This document shows positions 52,701 to 63,071 of a stretch of DNA of 64,000 nt, in pieces. Each line of letters begins with the position of its first letter. The first letter of the stretch is position 1. The notes beneath the pieces were generated by a model that saw only the letters and a list, made by a program, of their open reading frames with translations, was not told the DNA's origin and did no database searches. A program made the translations under genes and the position numbers. This DNA is from Gracilariopsis chorda (taxonomy: Eukaryota; Rhodophyta; Florideophyceae; Gracilariales; Gracilariaceae): the NCBI GenBank assembly GCA_003194525.1, contig NBIV01000018.1, forward strand, positions 310,001-374,000, written 5' to 3'.

Positions 52701-53242
52701 CCCAGATATATCATAGAGCAGATTGTGGGAGCTCACTACAAGTATCGGTGGACAAGCTCGCATCAGTGTCTGGCCGGACACTTTTGTAGCCCAGTCGTCT
52801 TACACAGATCTCTAACATTGGCTAGTTGGCAGCTGGCCAGCGGGGCTGCTGCGGTTGTATCAGCAGCTTTTCTGTGGCATTAGTCTGGAGAGGTGACCGG
52901 ACCTGTATCATGTGTATTGTCACCAGTTCAAGCTGCTTGGGTTTCCCGCCAAATTTTTCCGCATTGATTTGTGGGTAGACAACGACATTTCATCCTAATA
53001 GCCATCCACTCCCTACGATGAGAGCAATGGAGCTCGAACGACTGGAACACAAACGCGTTAAGCTGCATGACAAGCCGGTCTTTCTCTGTTCAATTTCACA
53101 AGTTGCGCCCTGATCTGTAAAACAGCATCTTGTAAGATATTTCGATGATAACTCGCCAGGCCTCTGACCGATTACTTCGCTGCACGGGTCTCTTGCAGTA
53201 ACGCTTTTTGTACCAGCTTAAGAGGGAATTCGCCTGCTTCTT
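49736..53242. other. 3.5-kb gene-poor interval with possible broken ORF
   Basis: No confident gene. At 50,008-50,232 (plus) a 74-codon frame (MKRIYFQTERG...) is followed, in a shifted frame from 50,226 to about 50,495, by an open stretch with a protein-like composition (AKQFLRAPILTAFKSRLEKN and on). A 92-codon minus frame lies at 50,447-50,725 (MLLFFVYNRHY...). I found no splice pair joining the first two in frame. From about 51,000 the sequence is AT-rich. At 52,421-52,450 there is a hairpin (TTGGAG.GGGGT with its complement), followed by two copies of ACTGGG(G/A)AGTTTGCA(A/G)TTCGAA 68 bp apart (52,484 and 52,552). Confidence 0.4.
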
Positions 53243-56200
53243 TTGCACTGGGAACTATTAACTGTTCATGTGAGTTTAGCCTCCAAATCGAGAAACATGG
53301 GTCGCTCAGAGGCTAGGGTGGGGCCAACAGAAGCCAGCTCCGGCCGTCTACTGGTTCTAGAGGTTGCTACTAACCATGACGCGAAAGTATTAAGAACAGT
53401 AGACCTTGCCTCCCGCAAGCAACGGAATATCGCTTTATGTGAGGACTGGATCGACAGTGATGTAAAACAAGGCGATGTTGTGCGTGTTGTCTTGACCCAC
53501 GAGAACGGTAGTTTTCAACTATGGGATGAAGATGCTAATGAAGACACAGTTCCTTTGCTTGTTACAAACGATCTTCATTTGTTTGTCCATCACCCAGATA
53601 CTCTAGTGTCTGCAACATCCGTGGCCGATTCATTAAAATGCCTTCGCAAAGCTGTCTTGGCATGTCGCACCCCTTCGGGTATGCCAGCTCAGTCTGCGGC
53701 GGCGAGCGAAGCGGCAGTATTTGGTAATCTTATCCATGATCTGTTCCAAATAATCCTTGCGAGCGATTCCACTACTCGCGACTATGAATCGCCAGAGTGT
53801 GTTTCTCAGACTGGTGGAGTCGACATCGAGTCTTTCTTCGAGGCTGTCGAAGAGGTGTTGTATCGTAATTATGAATCTTTGTATGCAGCAAAGATCTTGG
53901 ACCAAAATGCCCGCCACGTGCTTCACAAGGTCATCCCGGATATCATGGAGTGGTACAAGGTTTTTATGGGCTCCGGGAATCATATGAATACCATTGGGGG
54001 CTTACTTCGAGATGGAAAGTCATCCCATAGAGTCGTGGTAAAAGAAGTCCACGATATTGAAGAACTCATGTGGTCTCCAGTTCTTGGCTTGAAGGGCAAA
54101 ATTGACGCGTCTATGCAACTTAAAGTCGATGAGGCCGACACTGGTGTTGGTGTGTTTGAGCTGAAGACAGGAAATTCGTTGGGATATTCATCTGTTGCAC
54201 ACAGTGCTCAAACTGCATTGTACACTTTGTTGATGTCAGACAGGAACAGTCGTGTTGTGAGGCATGGGCTGCTGACGTACATTCAGTACCAAGAGGCCCT
54301 GAAATCAATCCTTTCAGAGAAGTGCGTCGACATACCCTCCAAAGGAGATTCTTCTGTCGGGAAATCGAGAACGTCGAAGACGATTGAAGGCGGGCAAAAG
54401 AACCGCGTGGTAATACCTGTGAGGGGAGAAGTAGTTGCACTCACGATGCAAAGGAATCGACTAGCTGCATTTCTACGTCCTGGTGCAGCCATTGATGATC
54501 TTCCACCATTGCTGCAAGGTCTCCCACAAATATGTTCCAAGTGCTTTGTAAACGGAAGCTGTATGCTTCAGTACAAGCAGTTGGAACGCGGTCCTATTCG
54601 AAACCTCTCTGGAGGTCCTGGGATCGATCTGTTCAAGGAGAAAACATCACATCTCTCCAAGGAGCATGAAGAATACTATAGGTTTTGGAGATCTGTGCTT
54701 GCAATGGAGGAGGAGCATGCGGGTCGGTCTTCCAGAGAACTCTGGTCGAAAGAGGGTCGTAAGCGAGAAGCTGAAGGGGGTTGTCTTTCCAATCTAATGC
54801 TAATGCCCGCTGAGCCCTCCAACTCCGTTTCTCCGCATCAGCTACTTACGCTGGGCAATCGAGTATGTGCCACGTTCACTCGCCACCCCAAAACAAATCT
54901 CATCGGGGACATTTCCAAGACACGGGTCGCGAAGGGAGACTATGTTGTCGTATCTGCTGAACGCGCAATCACTGACAAACAGGGATTCACGGACAGTTAT
55001 GGCTCTACTTTTACATGGCAATGCGGGTTAACAAACGGCTTTGTAAGTAATATTGATTCCAAGAGTATTTCTGTTCTTGTTGGCCGCAGTCTGAGTGCCT
55101 GGACTCTGCATCAGGGCCTAAACCTATCAGAAGTTGTATGGCGGATAGACTGTGAAGAAATCTCCTCCTCCCATAACACCTCAAAGAGGACAATTGAGAA
55201 TCTGTTTTGCAATGGGGAAAATGAGATTACAACAAGGCTGCGACAGTTCATTGTGGACGGCAAGGGTCCAAAATTTGACAGAACAGATCTTGTTCAATCC
55301 AAGTTAGAAGAGAAGAAGAACGACACGCTATCTCTGAACGCAGACCAGCGAAGGGCCGTTGAAATGTCGTTACGAGCAAAAGACTATTTGCTTATTCTTG
55401 GCATGCCTGGAACCGGGAAAACGACTACGCTAGCGGCAATAGTTTTGGCCTTTGCATCTAGGGAGAAGTCGGTGTTGCTCTGCTCACATACGAACACTGC
55501 AGTGGATAATTTGCTGGTTAAACTCCTGGATCTGGGGTTCAGCGATTTTGTTCGCCTCGGTCGTAACCTAGATGTGATCGACAAACGCGTTCATGACAAC
55601 CATGTCTCTAAGATTTGTAAGCCTGGAATTGGAACGGAGCAACTAGAGAAAGAACTGGACGCGCCAAGAGTTCTAGCGACCACGTGCCTTGGGATCAATC
55701 ATGCTGTTCTGGCAAGAAGAACTGAGTTCGATCTTGTTGTTGTGGATGAAGCGTCCCAGATCCTACAGCCAATATGCATCGGTCCCCTTCAGTTTGCTAG
55801 TGGTGCCTTTATTCTTGTTGGTGATCATTACCAGTTACCACCGCTTCAAAGAAGCTCTGGAGACAATCGTCGTCCCTTGTCTCGCCTGGTGAAGAAGCAG
55901 CGCAAAGCTACAGATGAGAAGGCATTGGAACTGGAAAAAGTAGCAGCGTCGTCAAACGTCATAGAGAATGAATCATTGTTCAGGAGGTTATGTATCAAAC
56001 ATCCAGAGGCAATGGTGAGTCTATCGTTGCAGTATCGCATGGGTGGTCAAATCATGCGCTTGAGCAACGAGCTTGTGTACTGTGGGAACCTTCAGTGTGC
56101 TACGAAAGCAGTTGAAATGCAGACTTTACAAATATCGGGCGAAGGGATTCGGAATATGTTACCATGGCTGCAGGCGGTCCGCGACCCGTCAAAGACAATC

Positions 56201-56761
56201 ATCTTCTTGGATACAAGTGAGCTGGAAGCCAAAGATGAGCGCCAGTCGAACGGCGTACGTAGCACCAAGCGACCCGGATCAAATCGAAGAGCGACGGACA
56301 AGGCGGAACGTGAGAACGAGTCCGACATCGATACAGTCGTAGAATCAGTGCGATGTCTAATGGAAGCAGGAGTTGCGTCGAGCGACATTACTGTGCTTTC
56401 TCCGTTCCGTGCGCAGGTGCACTTGACGCGGGAGCGTCTGGCTGAAAATTTTGACAGTGGAAACAGTTTCGGAGAACGTTCCTGTCAGGTATTCACGATA
56501 GACCAGTACCAGGGAAAGGACAACCGGTGCGTGATGGTGTCATTTGTGCGGGGCCGACTGAACCCCGTTGGACCATTATTACAAGACTGGCGAAGGATCA
56601 ATGTGGCTATCACAAGAGCAAAGGAAAAGTTGATTCTCATCGGATGTGCCAAGACGTTGGCGCGTGGCAGCTCGTTTTTGGGAGCTATGATTTCGTGGTT
56701 GCGGATGAGAAACCTCATCTACATGGTGTCAGTGCTACCAGTAGAGGGGTTCCGGCAGTGA
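53243..56761 (+). CDS. DNA2: DNA2-like nuclease-helicase
   Basis: 1172 residues with no intron. N-terminal part: RecB-type nuclease with iron-sulfur cysteines (one near 53,638; the trio CSKCFVNGSC at 54,533-54,562) and the nuclease core GKIDASM followed by FELKTGN (near 54,095-54,175). C-terminal part: superfamily 1B helicase with GMPGTGKTT (55,401-55,430), SHTNTAVDNLL, VVDEASQI (DEAS Walker B), GDHYQLPPL, QYRMGGQIM, QYQGKD and NVAITRAKEKL. This nuclease-then-helicase order with an Fe-S cluster defines DNA2. The protein trims Okazaki flaps, resects DNA ends and acts at stalled forks in the nucleus, and in some species in mitochondria. Met19 (MGRSEARVG, 53,297) is an alternative start. It converges on RPL4. 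Confidence 0.95.
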   Translation: MHWELLTVHVSLASKSRNMGRSEARVGPTEASSGRLLVLEVATNHDAKVLRTVDLASRKQRNIALCEDWIDSDVKQGDVVRVVLTHENGSFQLWDEDANEDTVPLLVTNDLHLFVHHPDTLVSATSVADSLKCLRKAVLACRTPSGMPAQSAAASEAAVFGNLIHDLFQIILASDSTTRDYESPECVSQTGGVDIESFFEAVEEVLYRNYESLYAAKILDQNARHVLHKVIPDIMEWYKVFMGSGNHMNTIGGLLRDGKSSHRVVVKEVHDIEELMWSPVLGLKGKIDASMQLKVDEADTGVGVFELKTGNSLGYSSVAHSAQTALYTLLMSDRNSRVVRHGLLTYIQYQEALKSILSEKCVDIPSKGDSSVGKSRTSKTIEGGQKNRVVIPVRGEVVALTMQRNRLAAFLRPGAAIDDLPPLLQGLPQICSKCFVNGSCMLQYKQLERGPIRNLSGGPGIDLFKEKTSHLSKEHEEYYRFWRSVLAMEEEHAGRSSRELWSKEGRKREAEGGCLSNLMLMPAEPSNSVSPHQLLTLGNRVCATFTRHPKTNLIGDISKTRVAKGDYVVVSAERAITDKQGFTDSYGSTFTWQCGLTNGFVSNIDSKSISVLVGRSLSAWTLHQGLNLSEVVWRIDCEEISSSHNTSKRTIENLFCNGENEITTRLRQFIVDGKGPKFDRTDLVQSKLEEKKNDTLSLNADQRRAVEMSLRAKDYLLILGMPGTGKTTTLAAIVLAFASREKSVLLCSHTNTAVDNLLVKLLDLGFSDFVRLGRNLDVIDKRVHDNHVSKICKPGIGTEQLEKELDAPRVLATTCLGINHAVLARRTEFDLVVVDEASQILQPICIGPLQFASGAFILVGDHYQLPPLQRSSGDNRRPLSRLVKKQRKATDEKALELEKVAASSNVIENESLFRRLCIKHPEAMVSLSLQYRMGGQIMRLSNELVYCGNLQCATKAVEMQTLQISGEGIRNMLPWLQAVRDPSKTIIFLDTSELEAKDERQSNGVRSTKRPGSNRRATDKAERENESDIDTVVESVRCLMEAGVASSDITVLSPFRAQVHLTRERLAENFDSGNSFGERSCQVFTIDQYQGKDNRCVMVSFVRGRLNPVGPLLQDWRRINVAITRAKEKLILIGCAKTLARGSSFLGAMISWLRMRNLIYMVSVLPVEGFRQ

Positions 56762-57138
56762 GTGCCCCTGAGGGCAGAGTGGACCAAGATGACAGGAGGG
56801 AAGGGTAGGTGTACATACTATGCATGAAACTTAGTAAATTGAGCAAACCTATAGACGGGATAAGGGCTTCATACCTACCTACTCTGCGATTACCCTTGGG
56901 TAATTCGCTAGGCGTGGTGTATATCCTTTGTAACAAGCAAAGCCCGAGAACCAGAGCGAATGTTTTTCGTTTTACAGGGTAGTAACAGTACGTATCCACA
57001 ACAACAAAAAAAAGAGCCCAAAAGGCTGAAACAAAAACAGAGACACAAGGCATCTACCCCGCAATAAAGAAAAAGGCATTCAGCAAGATTGTTGTTCTTT
57101 TGTTTCTCGAGAGGGGTGGCAAAGGCGCATGTCAGCGC
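56762..57138. other. Convergent intergenic region, DNA2 / RPL4
   Basis: 377 bp between stop codons, presumably 3' untranslated sequence. An AATAAAG-type signal occurs on the plus strand near 57,062, and a plus-strand A-run lies near 57,000-57,013. Confidence 0.45.
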
Positions 57139-58236
57139 TTAATCAGCCATCATCTTCTCGTAAAAGGCCTGACCAATCGCCTTGTCATACGGAGTCTTCT
57201 CAAGCTTGGTCTCTGGCTTCCTGACACGAGCATGCGGGTTAAGCTTGTACATCATGTGCTTATTACGCAGAGGATTCTTCTTGCGTTGAATATGCATCTT
57301 CCTCTCCGCAATGGGTCGCACAACGGATTGAATTTCATCCGAATTGATGATACGAGCCACATCGGAGTTGGAAATAATGCACTTGGGCAACATATAGTTG
57401 CTCTTCATCGAAGTACCAGTCTCACCCGTACCATAAATGGTGTCCAACTTGTTAACAGCGGCCTCCGTCCAAATGATGAAGCGACCAACGTGACCACCCG
57501 GCGCCAACTGCAGCAAGTTGAGCCTATGAACTGAGCACAAGTCAAGACCGGGCAAATTACGGAAGGCCTTTACAATGCCATCATCCTTGTCATAAACAAC
57601 AAGCGGACCGCGACGTTGTTTGTAACGACGATTACGCATCTTACCCTTTCCAGCTCTTTGCTTCTTGGTCTCCATAACGCGCTCAACATCATCATAAGCG
57701 CCCAAACTCTTGAGCAGAGTGACAGCTTTGGCGGTCTTCTTGAATGCCTCGACAGAGTTATCAATGACCAAGGGCACTTCAGGAACGTCATCAATCTCAT
57801 GACCGCGCGCCATAACAAGTGCGGGCAAAGCAGATGCGGCCAATGCGGAGACAGTAGCATATCGTTTTTGATTCACTGGAACCTTTCTGTGCCACTTTCT
57901 CCAAATCTTGGTCGGAGCGAACATTCGTCCACCTCTACACATGTTTCCGTACGCACCCTGGCCGGAGCGATGGGTACCTCCGCCGGGAACACGCGGGATT
58001 CTGGACACGGCGCGACCGGTTCCCCACGAGGCTGCGGAGGTTTGCGTGCCGGCCATTTTGGACACTGCGTAGGGTTGACGGGAGTTCTTGCGCATGTTGG
58101 TGTGCACGAATTGCACTATGTCGTTGCGGATCGGGGCGGAAAAGACTGCCGGCATGGGGGTGGAGGAGGAGGGCTGGGCGGTTTCCGCACTGAGGATGGA
58201 GACGACCGGCCTTGCGGCGGCGGTGGTAGCCGACAT
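57139..58236 (-). CDS. RPL4: 60S ribosomal protein L4 (uL4)
   Basis: 365 residues. Family hallmarks: [24 protein letters not shown], the extended loop [35 protein letters not shown] (in pieces here), [26 protein letters not shown] and [21 protein letters not shown]. The loop enters the peptide exit tunnel of the large subunit. The C-terminal eukaryote-specific tail ([15 protein letters not shown]...) is present. The N-terminus has an extra Ala/Ser/Pro stretch (residues about 1-30) compared with animal L4, but there is no better internal start. Cytosolic ribosome. No intron, which is notable because ribosomal protein genes are often among the few intron-bearing genes in intron-poor genomes. 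Confidence 0.97.
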   Translation of the reverse strand: MSATTAAARPVVSILSAETAQPSSSTPMPAVFSAPIRNDIVQFVHTNMRKNSRQPYAVSKMAGTQTSAASWGTGRAVSRIPRVPGGGTHRSGQGAYGNMCRGGRMFAPTKIWRKWHRKVPVNQKRYATVSALAASALPALVMARGHEIDDVPEVPLVIDNSVEAFKKTAKAVTLLKSLGAYDDVERVMETKKQRAGKGKMRNRRYKQRRGPLVVYDKDDGIVKAFRNLPGLDLCSVHRLNLLQLAPGGHVGRFIIWTEAAVNKLDTIYGTGETGTSMKSNYMLPKCIISNSDVARIINSDEIQSVVRPIAERKMHIQRKKNPLRNKHMMYKLNPHARVRKPETKLEKTPYDKAIGQAFYEKMMAD

Positions 58237-59343
58237 TGTGGCGATTGTTGCGGGGGGGGCGGGATAGACGCGATGGGGACGGGACCGTCGATGGAGGACG
58301 AGAGAAGAGTCGGGAGAGGGTGATCGGGGGGTGGTATTGCGTTGATTGGATCGAGACGGACGACGGTCGACGGCCGTAGGCGCTTTACAGAAGAAGCTAA
58401 AAAATTAAAAAATTTGGGGGGTGATGGATGCTTACAGGCATGCAGGGCAGTACGGTGGGAGCGAAACGACATGGGTGGGCAAGTGGGAAACAAAGAAAAG
58501 CGTTTTTTACTGGAGTGGAGAATCGAAGAGAAGAGAAGAGAAAGCGTTGTGGGCGTCGTTGACGGCCCGTGAAGTCCAGTGGGGAAGAAAGGCACACGGG
58601 TGCTTTTTTGAACGCCTGATTGCTGTACGCCGACACGATTTGACGGGGTGCACAACGCCGAGCAGCCGTCAGATGCGAGTCGAGAGGTCGAATGCCGGCG
58701 ATTGAAAAGAATGGCTAAGACGGGGATGGATAGCGCGATGCAGATAGTTTGACACATTCGTTTACCTAACAAGCTAGCAACCACATGAATGCAACATGGA
58801 AGACGTTCAATCTACGTATTTACCGTTGTGAGATGGTGCAAGCGGCGCCGTCGACGGGCGAACGGCGCGAGGATGGCGAGCTAAAAAGGGCGCGCGATCA
58901 GCAGCAGCGTCCACGTGGCAACCTGTCCAGCGGGACAGGTGGACCCGTGTGAACTGTGTACTGTGATTGATACAGATTTTACACGTTTTACACACGACCT
59001 ATATTCAGTCGCGGGCCCCCGCTGACGGCACAGCCAGCCGACTGTGGGAGTTTTACAAGTCCGGTGTGAACCATGGCAGGGACGCCTATGACAACGCACA
59101 TATACACCACAGGGAGCAATGAAGGTGAAGCGCGTGGCTTTCTTTATTGTTGGAGATGCTGAGGTCTCGGTGCTCAAAGTGTGCTTGTCCGCCGTCGCTC
59201 GTTGTACGTGGCTATGCTGTGTGTCGTGTGACAACACCGACGACACGGCATGCTGCGTCGCGCGGAATCGCAATGGCGGGCAGCGCGGGCTGACGTCAGT
59301 GCGGGCGCGTGACGACGCGCCGCGCGCCAAGTTGACGACACCC
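58237..59343. promoter_or_regulatory. RPL4 upstream region and 3' flank of the SPRY gene
   Basis: 1.1 kb with no gene. It holds GATTGG near 58,345 (reverse CCAAT) about 110 bp upstream of the RPL4 start codon, then mixed sequence, then a CpG-rich part from about 59,250 that runs into the SPRY gene. A pair of complementary words CCTGTCC/GGACAGG (CAACCTGTCCAGCGGGACAGGTGG) forms a small hairpin at 58,922-58,940. Confidence 0.4.
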
Positions 59344-60381
59344 TCAACGCGCGTCGCAAAGCGCCGAGCAGCGGCCAGCCGCCTGCGCAGCGCTCCACTG
59401 CGCAGCGCAGCAAAGCAACAGCGTCTTACTCCCCTTTCTCAGCATAGAAACCGCGGCGCACAACTGCGCATCCCGCGACGCAAACGACGCCCCGCCCACT
59501 GCGCGTCCGTTCACGGAGAACTGCACCCCGATGTCTTCGTCCTTCACGTCGACACACACGCCTACAAAGTCGCCGCTGCCGTATCCTTGCCCGAACGGCT
59601 CGAACTCGCCGTTTCGTACCAGCTTGCCGCTGCTGTGTAGCCCTATGCTGTGCTTGTCGCCGCCTACCAGCCCGGGTGACTTGCCTGCGCGCGCAACGCC
59701 AATGCACACGCCGCCCGCCTCGCAGTCGTCCAACACCACAACTTCGAAATACGTGCCTTGTTTTGTAATCGTGCCCGCGCTCACACAGCTTCCATAGATG
59801 CCCGTATCGGTGCGGACGCTTGCAATACCGTCCGACACAACAAACACCCCACGGTGAACACTACGCGAAAATCCACATCTTTCGCCGCCACTTCGTTTTG
59901 CAACGCCCGCGAAACGCTCTCCGTATCGCTCTTCAGCAACTTGTTCCAGCCTCGAATGAAGCTCTTTCGCAAATCGTCCAACCTCTGTACGCGCTCGCTT
60001 TGCACTTGCTTCGCACGCGTTCCACGCGCCCAAACAAGCTTCATACCTCTTTGCAGCGTGCGGTGAGGCGTGCGTACAACGTCCATGTCGACCCTCCACC
60101 ACGGAAGCCGGCGACACTTTCACAACTTTTTCCTTCTTCGCCTCAGCGTACAGCCCATCCAAGTTGCCCTTTGCCATGCACAAAGTTTCCGCAAGGGTTT
60201 CAGCCGAGATAGAATAGCGCACCACGCAATCGAAAAGCGTTGTAGCAACGGCCCGATGCATAATTTGCGGTATCACATCTCCATTTCTTTCTTCTTCGTA
60301 CTCTGAAGCACGTTCCGTTCTCTCCAGCTCAAGGCCGACGGCGAATCCATCAACTTGCGACTCGCACCCTTTCATCATCAT
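59344..60381 (-). CDS. SPRY-domain protein
   Basis: 345 residues. From about 165 to 325 the protein reads as a SPRY/B30.2 fold: GTYFEVVVLDD, GVCIGVARAGKSPG, LVGGDKHSIGLHSSGKLVRN, EPFGQGYGSGDFVGVCVDV and IGVQFSVNGRAVGGASF are the expected strands and loops. The N-terminal half (about 40-160) is helical and Cys/Ala-rich. The DKHSIGLHSSGKL block resembles the SPRY of ASH2-like and RanBPM-like proteins, but no Ash2 winged-helix/PHD or LisH-CTLH region is seen, so no specific name is given. SPRY domains bind protein partners. No intron. Residues after about 325 (CCAAQWSAAQAAGRCSALCDAR) may be a non-homologous extension. The gene is divergent from the M41-like gene, with 238 bp between start codons. 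Confidence 0.8.
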   Translation of the reverse strand: MMMKGCESQVDGFAVGLELERTERASEYEEERNGDVIPQIMHRAVATTLFDCVVRYSISAETLAETLCMAKGNLDGLYAEAKKEKVVKVSPASVVEGRHGRCTHASPHAAKRYEACLGAWNACEASAKRARTEVGRFAKELHSRLEQVAEERYGERFAGVAKRSGGERCGFSRSVHRGVFVVSDGIASVRTDTGIYGSCVSAGTITKQGTYFEVVVLDDCEAGGVCIGVARAGKSPGLVGGDKHSIGLHSSGKLVRNGEFEPFGQGYGSGDFVGVCVDVKDEDIGVQFSVNGRAVGGASFASRDAQLCAAVSMLRKGSKTLLLCCAAQWSAAQAAGRCSALCDAR

Positions 60382-60619
60382 CTTCGTCGTATCCCCCTGC
60401 GTCGCTACCTCGCGCCACGCTTCCCCCGCGCAGAACGACGCCCCTTTTGAAGCGCTTGCGCAAGCGCTGCACTTGTCACGTCAAGTCACGCGCGCCCTAC
60501 GCGACCACGTGCGCGTTTGTAAGTGGCGCACACGCTCTGCAAAAAGCGCTGCATTTGATGCCACCCGTGTTACACGCCCGTCGTAAATCGCCGCCACCAC
60601 ACCCGCCTCCCCCGTCGCA
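60382..60619. promoter_or_regulatory. Short divergent promoter, SPRY gene / M41-like gene
   Basis: 238 bp, CpG-rich (GCGCTTGCGCAAGCGC near 60,450-60,470 is a GC palindrome). A compact bidirectional promoter is inferred from the gene arrangement. Confidence 0.4.
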
Positions 60620-61531
60620 ATGCATTCTCAAACCGTCTTCCTCCCCGTCTTCCCGCTGCGTTTCCCCGCCTCATCATCCCCGCAAACAAACCGGCGCCGT
60701 CCGCCCCAGGCCTCCGCCGCACAGCCGCCCTCCGCGCAAGGTCGCGGCCGTCGTCTCGCGAAGCGTCTCGTCGGTCGTTACGAACTTGCCCGACTTTCAA
60801 TCCCGCCCGACGCGCTTCTGGCACGAAATCCCAACGAAGAAGCGCCGTTCGCAGCAGCTATAGCACTTGTAGCACTCTCCATTCTGGTACCTCCGTTAAT
60901 TCCCAATGCGCCTTCCTCCGCCCCGATAGTCGCACCCGCAGCAGCAGCAGCGCTTTCCGTCTGGGCTGTAGACGCCCTCGCGCTCAATTCACTGCTCTCA
61001 CGTGCACTTTCACTGGCACTCGTTCCCGCACGTCGTATCGCCGCACATGAAGCTGCCCACCTTCTCGTAGCGTACCTGCTGGGATTTTCACCCCTCACGT
61101 TTCAACTGCCGGCTCCGCTCACGTTGATACGTGACGCCGAGTCATGCGGCGTCGAATTTGAAAACGTTACCGTCACTAGCTCAGTTGCCCATGAGCTTGT
61201 CGCCGTCGCGCTGGCCGGCGTCGTCGCCGAAATTTCGCAGTATGGACGTGCGTACGGCGGCAATGACGACTTTGTACAGGCGAGACGCCTGGCCAAACAG
61301 GCGGGCTTCTCCGAACATCAGGTGCGAAATACTTGTAGATGGGGCGTTCTTACCGCGTTTCAACTGCTGGAACAGCATGATTCCGCGTATCAACGCCTCA
61401 TTTCCGCCATGATTGACGGCGCTGATCTTCAGTCGTGTGTGCAGATTATCGAACGCTTTGTTGATCGCGAAGAGCTCCTGGCGCCTTACGATCCGGCTGC
61501 TGCCACTGCTACCACGGTTTACGATGCATAA
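60620..61531 (+). CDS. Membrane-bound M41-like (FtsH-type) zinc protease-like protein, no AAA domain, probably plastid
   Basis: 303 residues. The N-terminal 50 are Ser/Pro/Arg-rich without acids, like a transit peptide. Two hydrophobic segments lie at about 76-94 and 101-125. The zinc motif HEAAH (143-147) follows RRIAA, and the second half of the M41 fold, VALAGVVAEI...GGNDDFVQARRLA, matches the FtsH peptidase pattern (GRVAEE...GASNDLERAT), including the distal Asp zinc ligand. The AAA+ ATPase domain of FtsH is absent and the length shows it is not truncated from one. Plants have similar plastid proteins with only the M41-like part, thought to act with or apart from FtsH. Whether it is an active protease is unknown. 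No intron. Confidence 0.75.
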   Translation: MHSQTVFLPVFPLRFPASSSPQTNRRRPPQASAAQPPSAQGRGRRLAKRLVGRYELARLSIPPDALLARNPNEEAPFAAAIALVALSILVPPLIPNAPSSAPIVAPAAAAALSVWAVDALALNSLLSRALSLALVPARRIAAHEAAHLLVAYLLGFSPLTFQLPAPLTLIRDAESCGVEFENVTVTSSVAHELVAVALAGVVAEISQYGRAYGGNDDFVQARRLAKQAGFSEHQVRNTCRWGVLTAFQLLEQHDSAYQRLISAMIDGADLQSCVQIIERFVDREELLAPYDPAAATATTVYDA

Positions 61532-61673
61532 ATCTTTGTAATACACTACGAACAGTATATATATCTACGATTTTCTTTTTTCTGCGTCACCCTTTGCCGC
61601 GTTTGTATTTGTGGAGTGCTGACTCCTTCTTCCTAGCGCCTCTGGCCCGCAGTCTGTAGAGCTATCCTCGTAT

Positions 61674-63017
61674 ATGTACACAAACATGCTTTTCGAGCGA
61701 ACAGCTACTACCGTGTCCCTCCACGCAACCCGCCATCTCTCCCGCCAACGCCCCATCACAGTGCTCTTTCTCTACGCCACTCTTGCCCTTGCCATTGCTC
61801 TCATCTCCTACCAAGTCACTTTCTCCATCGTGCTTCTCCCCCTCGCATCATTCTCCTTCTCATTTCTAAATCGCACTCCATCCTACCCGCCAGAGCTTCC
61901 TCCCGCTCTTTCCCGCTTCCCTCTGTCACATGCAATAGGCGCGTCCAACTCCTCCGAAACCGCGGAACAACATGCCCAAATCAACTTTGCCTCGCTGCCA
62001 ATGCGTCGTCCAGAAGCTCAACTTTTATTATCCTCTCTCTCACCTGATCACGTCTACCTCGAATACGGCGCCTCAGGAACCACTTTGGCATTTCCTCCTC
62101 TCGTGTATACCGCCTTTTCCATAGAACATGATCTTCAAGTATGTCGTGGAATCGATTCAGAAATGCATGCGCACAAATCCCTCACCGAAAAACTTCGCGC
62201 TTTCTGCGTCCCGGTATCACCGGGCCATGCAGGCTGGGGCTCGCAGTCCCCGTTTGAGGAAGGTACCTATGCAGCTTTTCAAAACTACGTCGATCTACCC
62301 CGCGTCAATTTGTCACATGTGCTTTTCGACAGAGTACTCATCAACGGACGAGCACGCGTTGCGTGTGCGTTACGCATCTTGCCGCAGCTTAAGCCAAGCA
62401 GTTTGGTGTTCTTCCACGACTTTTTTCTGCGACCTCATCACTATGCAGCCGTACTAATGTTTTACGAAGAGGTAGCGCGCGTAGTAGCACATGCACCCGT
62501 ATCCGGTTACACCGACGAACCCATGGGGATGCTAGTATTGCGACCACGTCAAGAATATCTTCAACGAAATGCGGACGTATCAGTGGCACGTCTGAATGCC
62601 ATTTACGCGCACTACTCTGAACAAGCTCCCACCGACGCCTCTACCACGGTGGACACTGCGTATCAACGCGGCCTTTTAAAAACTAATCAAGGCGGCTATC
62701 CGTATATTGAAATGAGTCGACTCTTGTCTCGACAAACTACTCGCGTCCGATTGTTATTGGACCTTGTGGCTATTCCGTTCGTCGTGCTTACGTATATGGT
62801 GCTCCGTGACGTTTTCCGAAAGGTCTTCCTCGAGGCCCTGTCCGCTTCCAGTCCGCGAGGACATCGCCTGTTGGGCGGTGACCTACTTGCCGCCGCCAAT
62901 TGGATGAACACCGCTGGAACGAATATCATCAACAAGCAAACCAAATCCACTTCACTACCCGTCACCACAACCGCACGACACCAGCCCGGTGCCTCTAGCA
63001 CCGCAAAAGCAGAGTGA
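61674..63017 (+). CDS. Membrane-anchored protein with methyltransferase-like domain (unknown role)
   Basis: 447 residues. The N-terminus has one or two membrane segments (about 28-63: ITVLFLYATLALAIALISY and IVLLPLASFSFSFL), then a lumenal- or cytosolic-type domain (about 105-300). This holds VYLEYGASGTTLAF (a glycine-containing loop as in Rossmann methyltransferases), FSIEHDLQVC (acidic end of the second strand) and LINGRARVACALRIL, then LVFFHDFFLRPHHYAAVLMFYEEV. The E-x-G...EHD...DGRAR-type pattern is seen in small SAM-dependent methyltransferase-like proteins of algae and bacteria. Here the usual Asp of V/LDGRAR is Asn (INGRAR). A further membrane segment lies at about 360-382 (LDLVAIPFVVLTYMVL). 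The substrate is unknown and methyltransferase activity is not proven. No intron. It converges on the next gene with 54 bp between stops. Confidence 0.65.
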   Translation: MYTNMLFERTATTVSLHATRHLSRQRPITVLFLYATLALAIALISYQVTFSIVLLPLASFSFSFLNRTPSYPPELPPALSRFPLSHAIGASNSSETAEQHAQINFASLPMRRPEAQLLLSSLSPDHVYLEYGASGTTLAFPPLVYTAFSIEHDLQVCRGIDSEMHAHKSLTEKLRAFCVPVSPGHAGWGSQSPFEEGTYAAFQNYVDLPRVNLSHVLFDRVLINGRARVACALRILPQLKPSSLVFFHDFFLRPHHYAAVLMFYEEVARVVAHAPVSGYTDEPMGMLVLRPRQEYLQRNADVSVARLNAIYAHYSEQAPTDASTTVDTAYQRGLLKTNQGGYPYIEMSRLLSRQTTRVRLLLDLVAIPFVVLTYMVLRDVFRKVFLEALSASSPRGHRLLGGDLLAAANWMNTAGTNIINKQTKSTSLPVTTTARHQPGASSTAKAE

Positions 63018-63071
63018 TCAAATATTTCTCTTAGGCACATCGTTTTGTCACCCAAGGTTAACTACTGCGCG

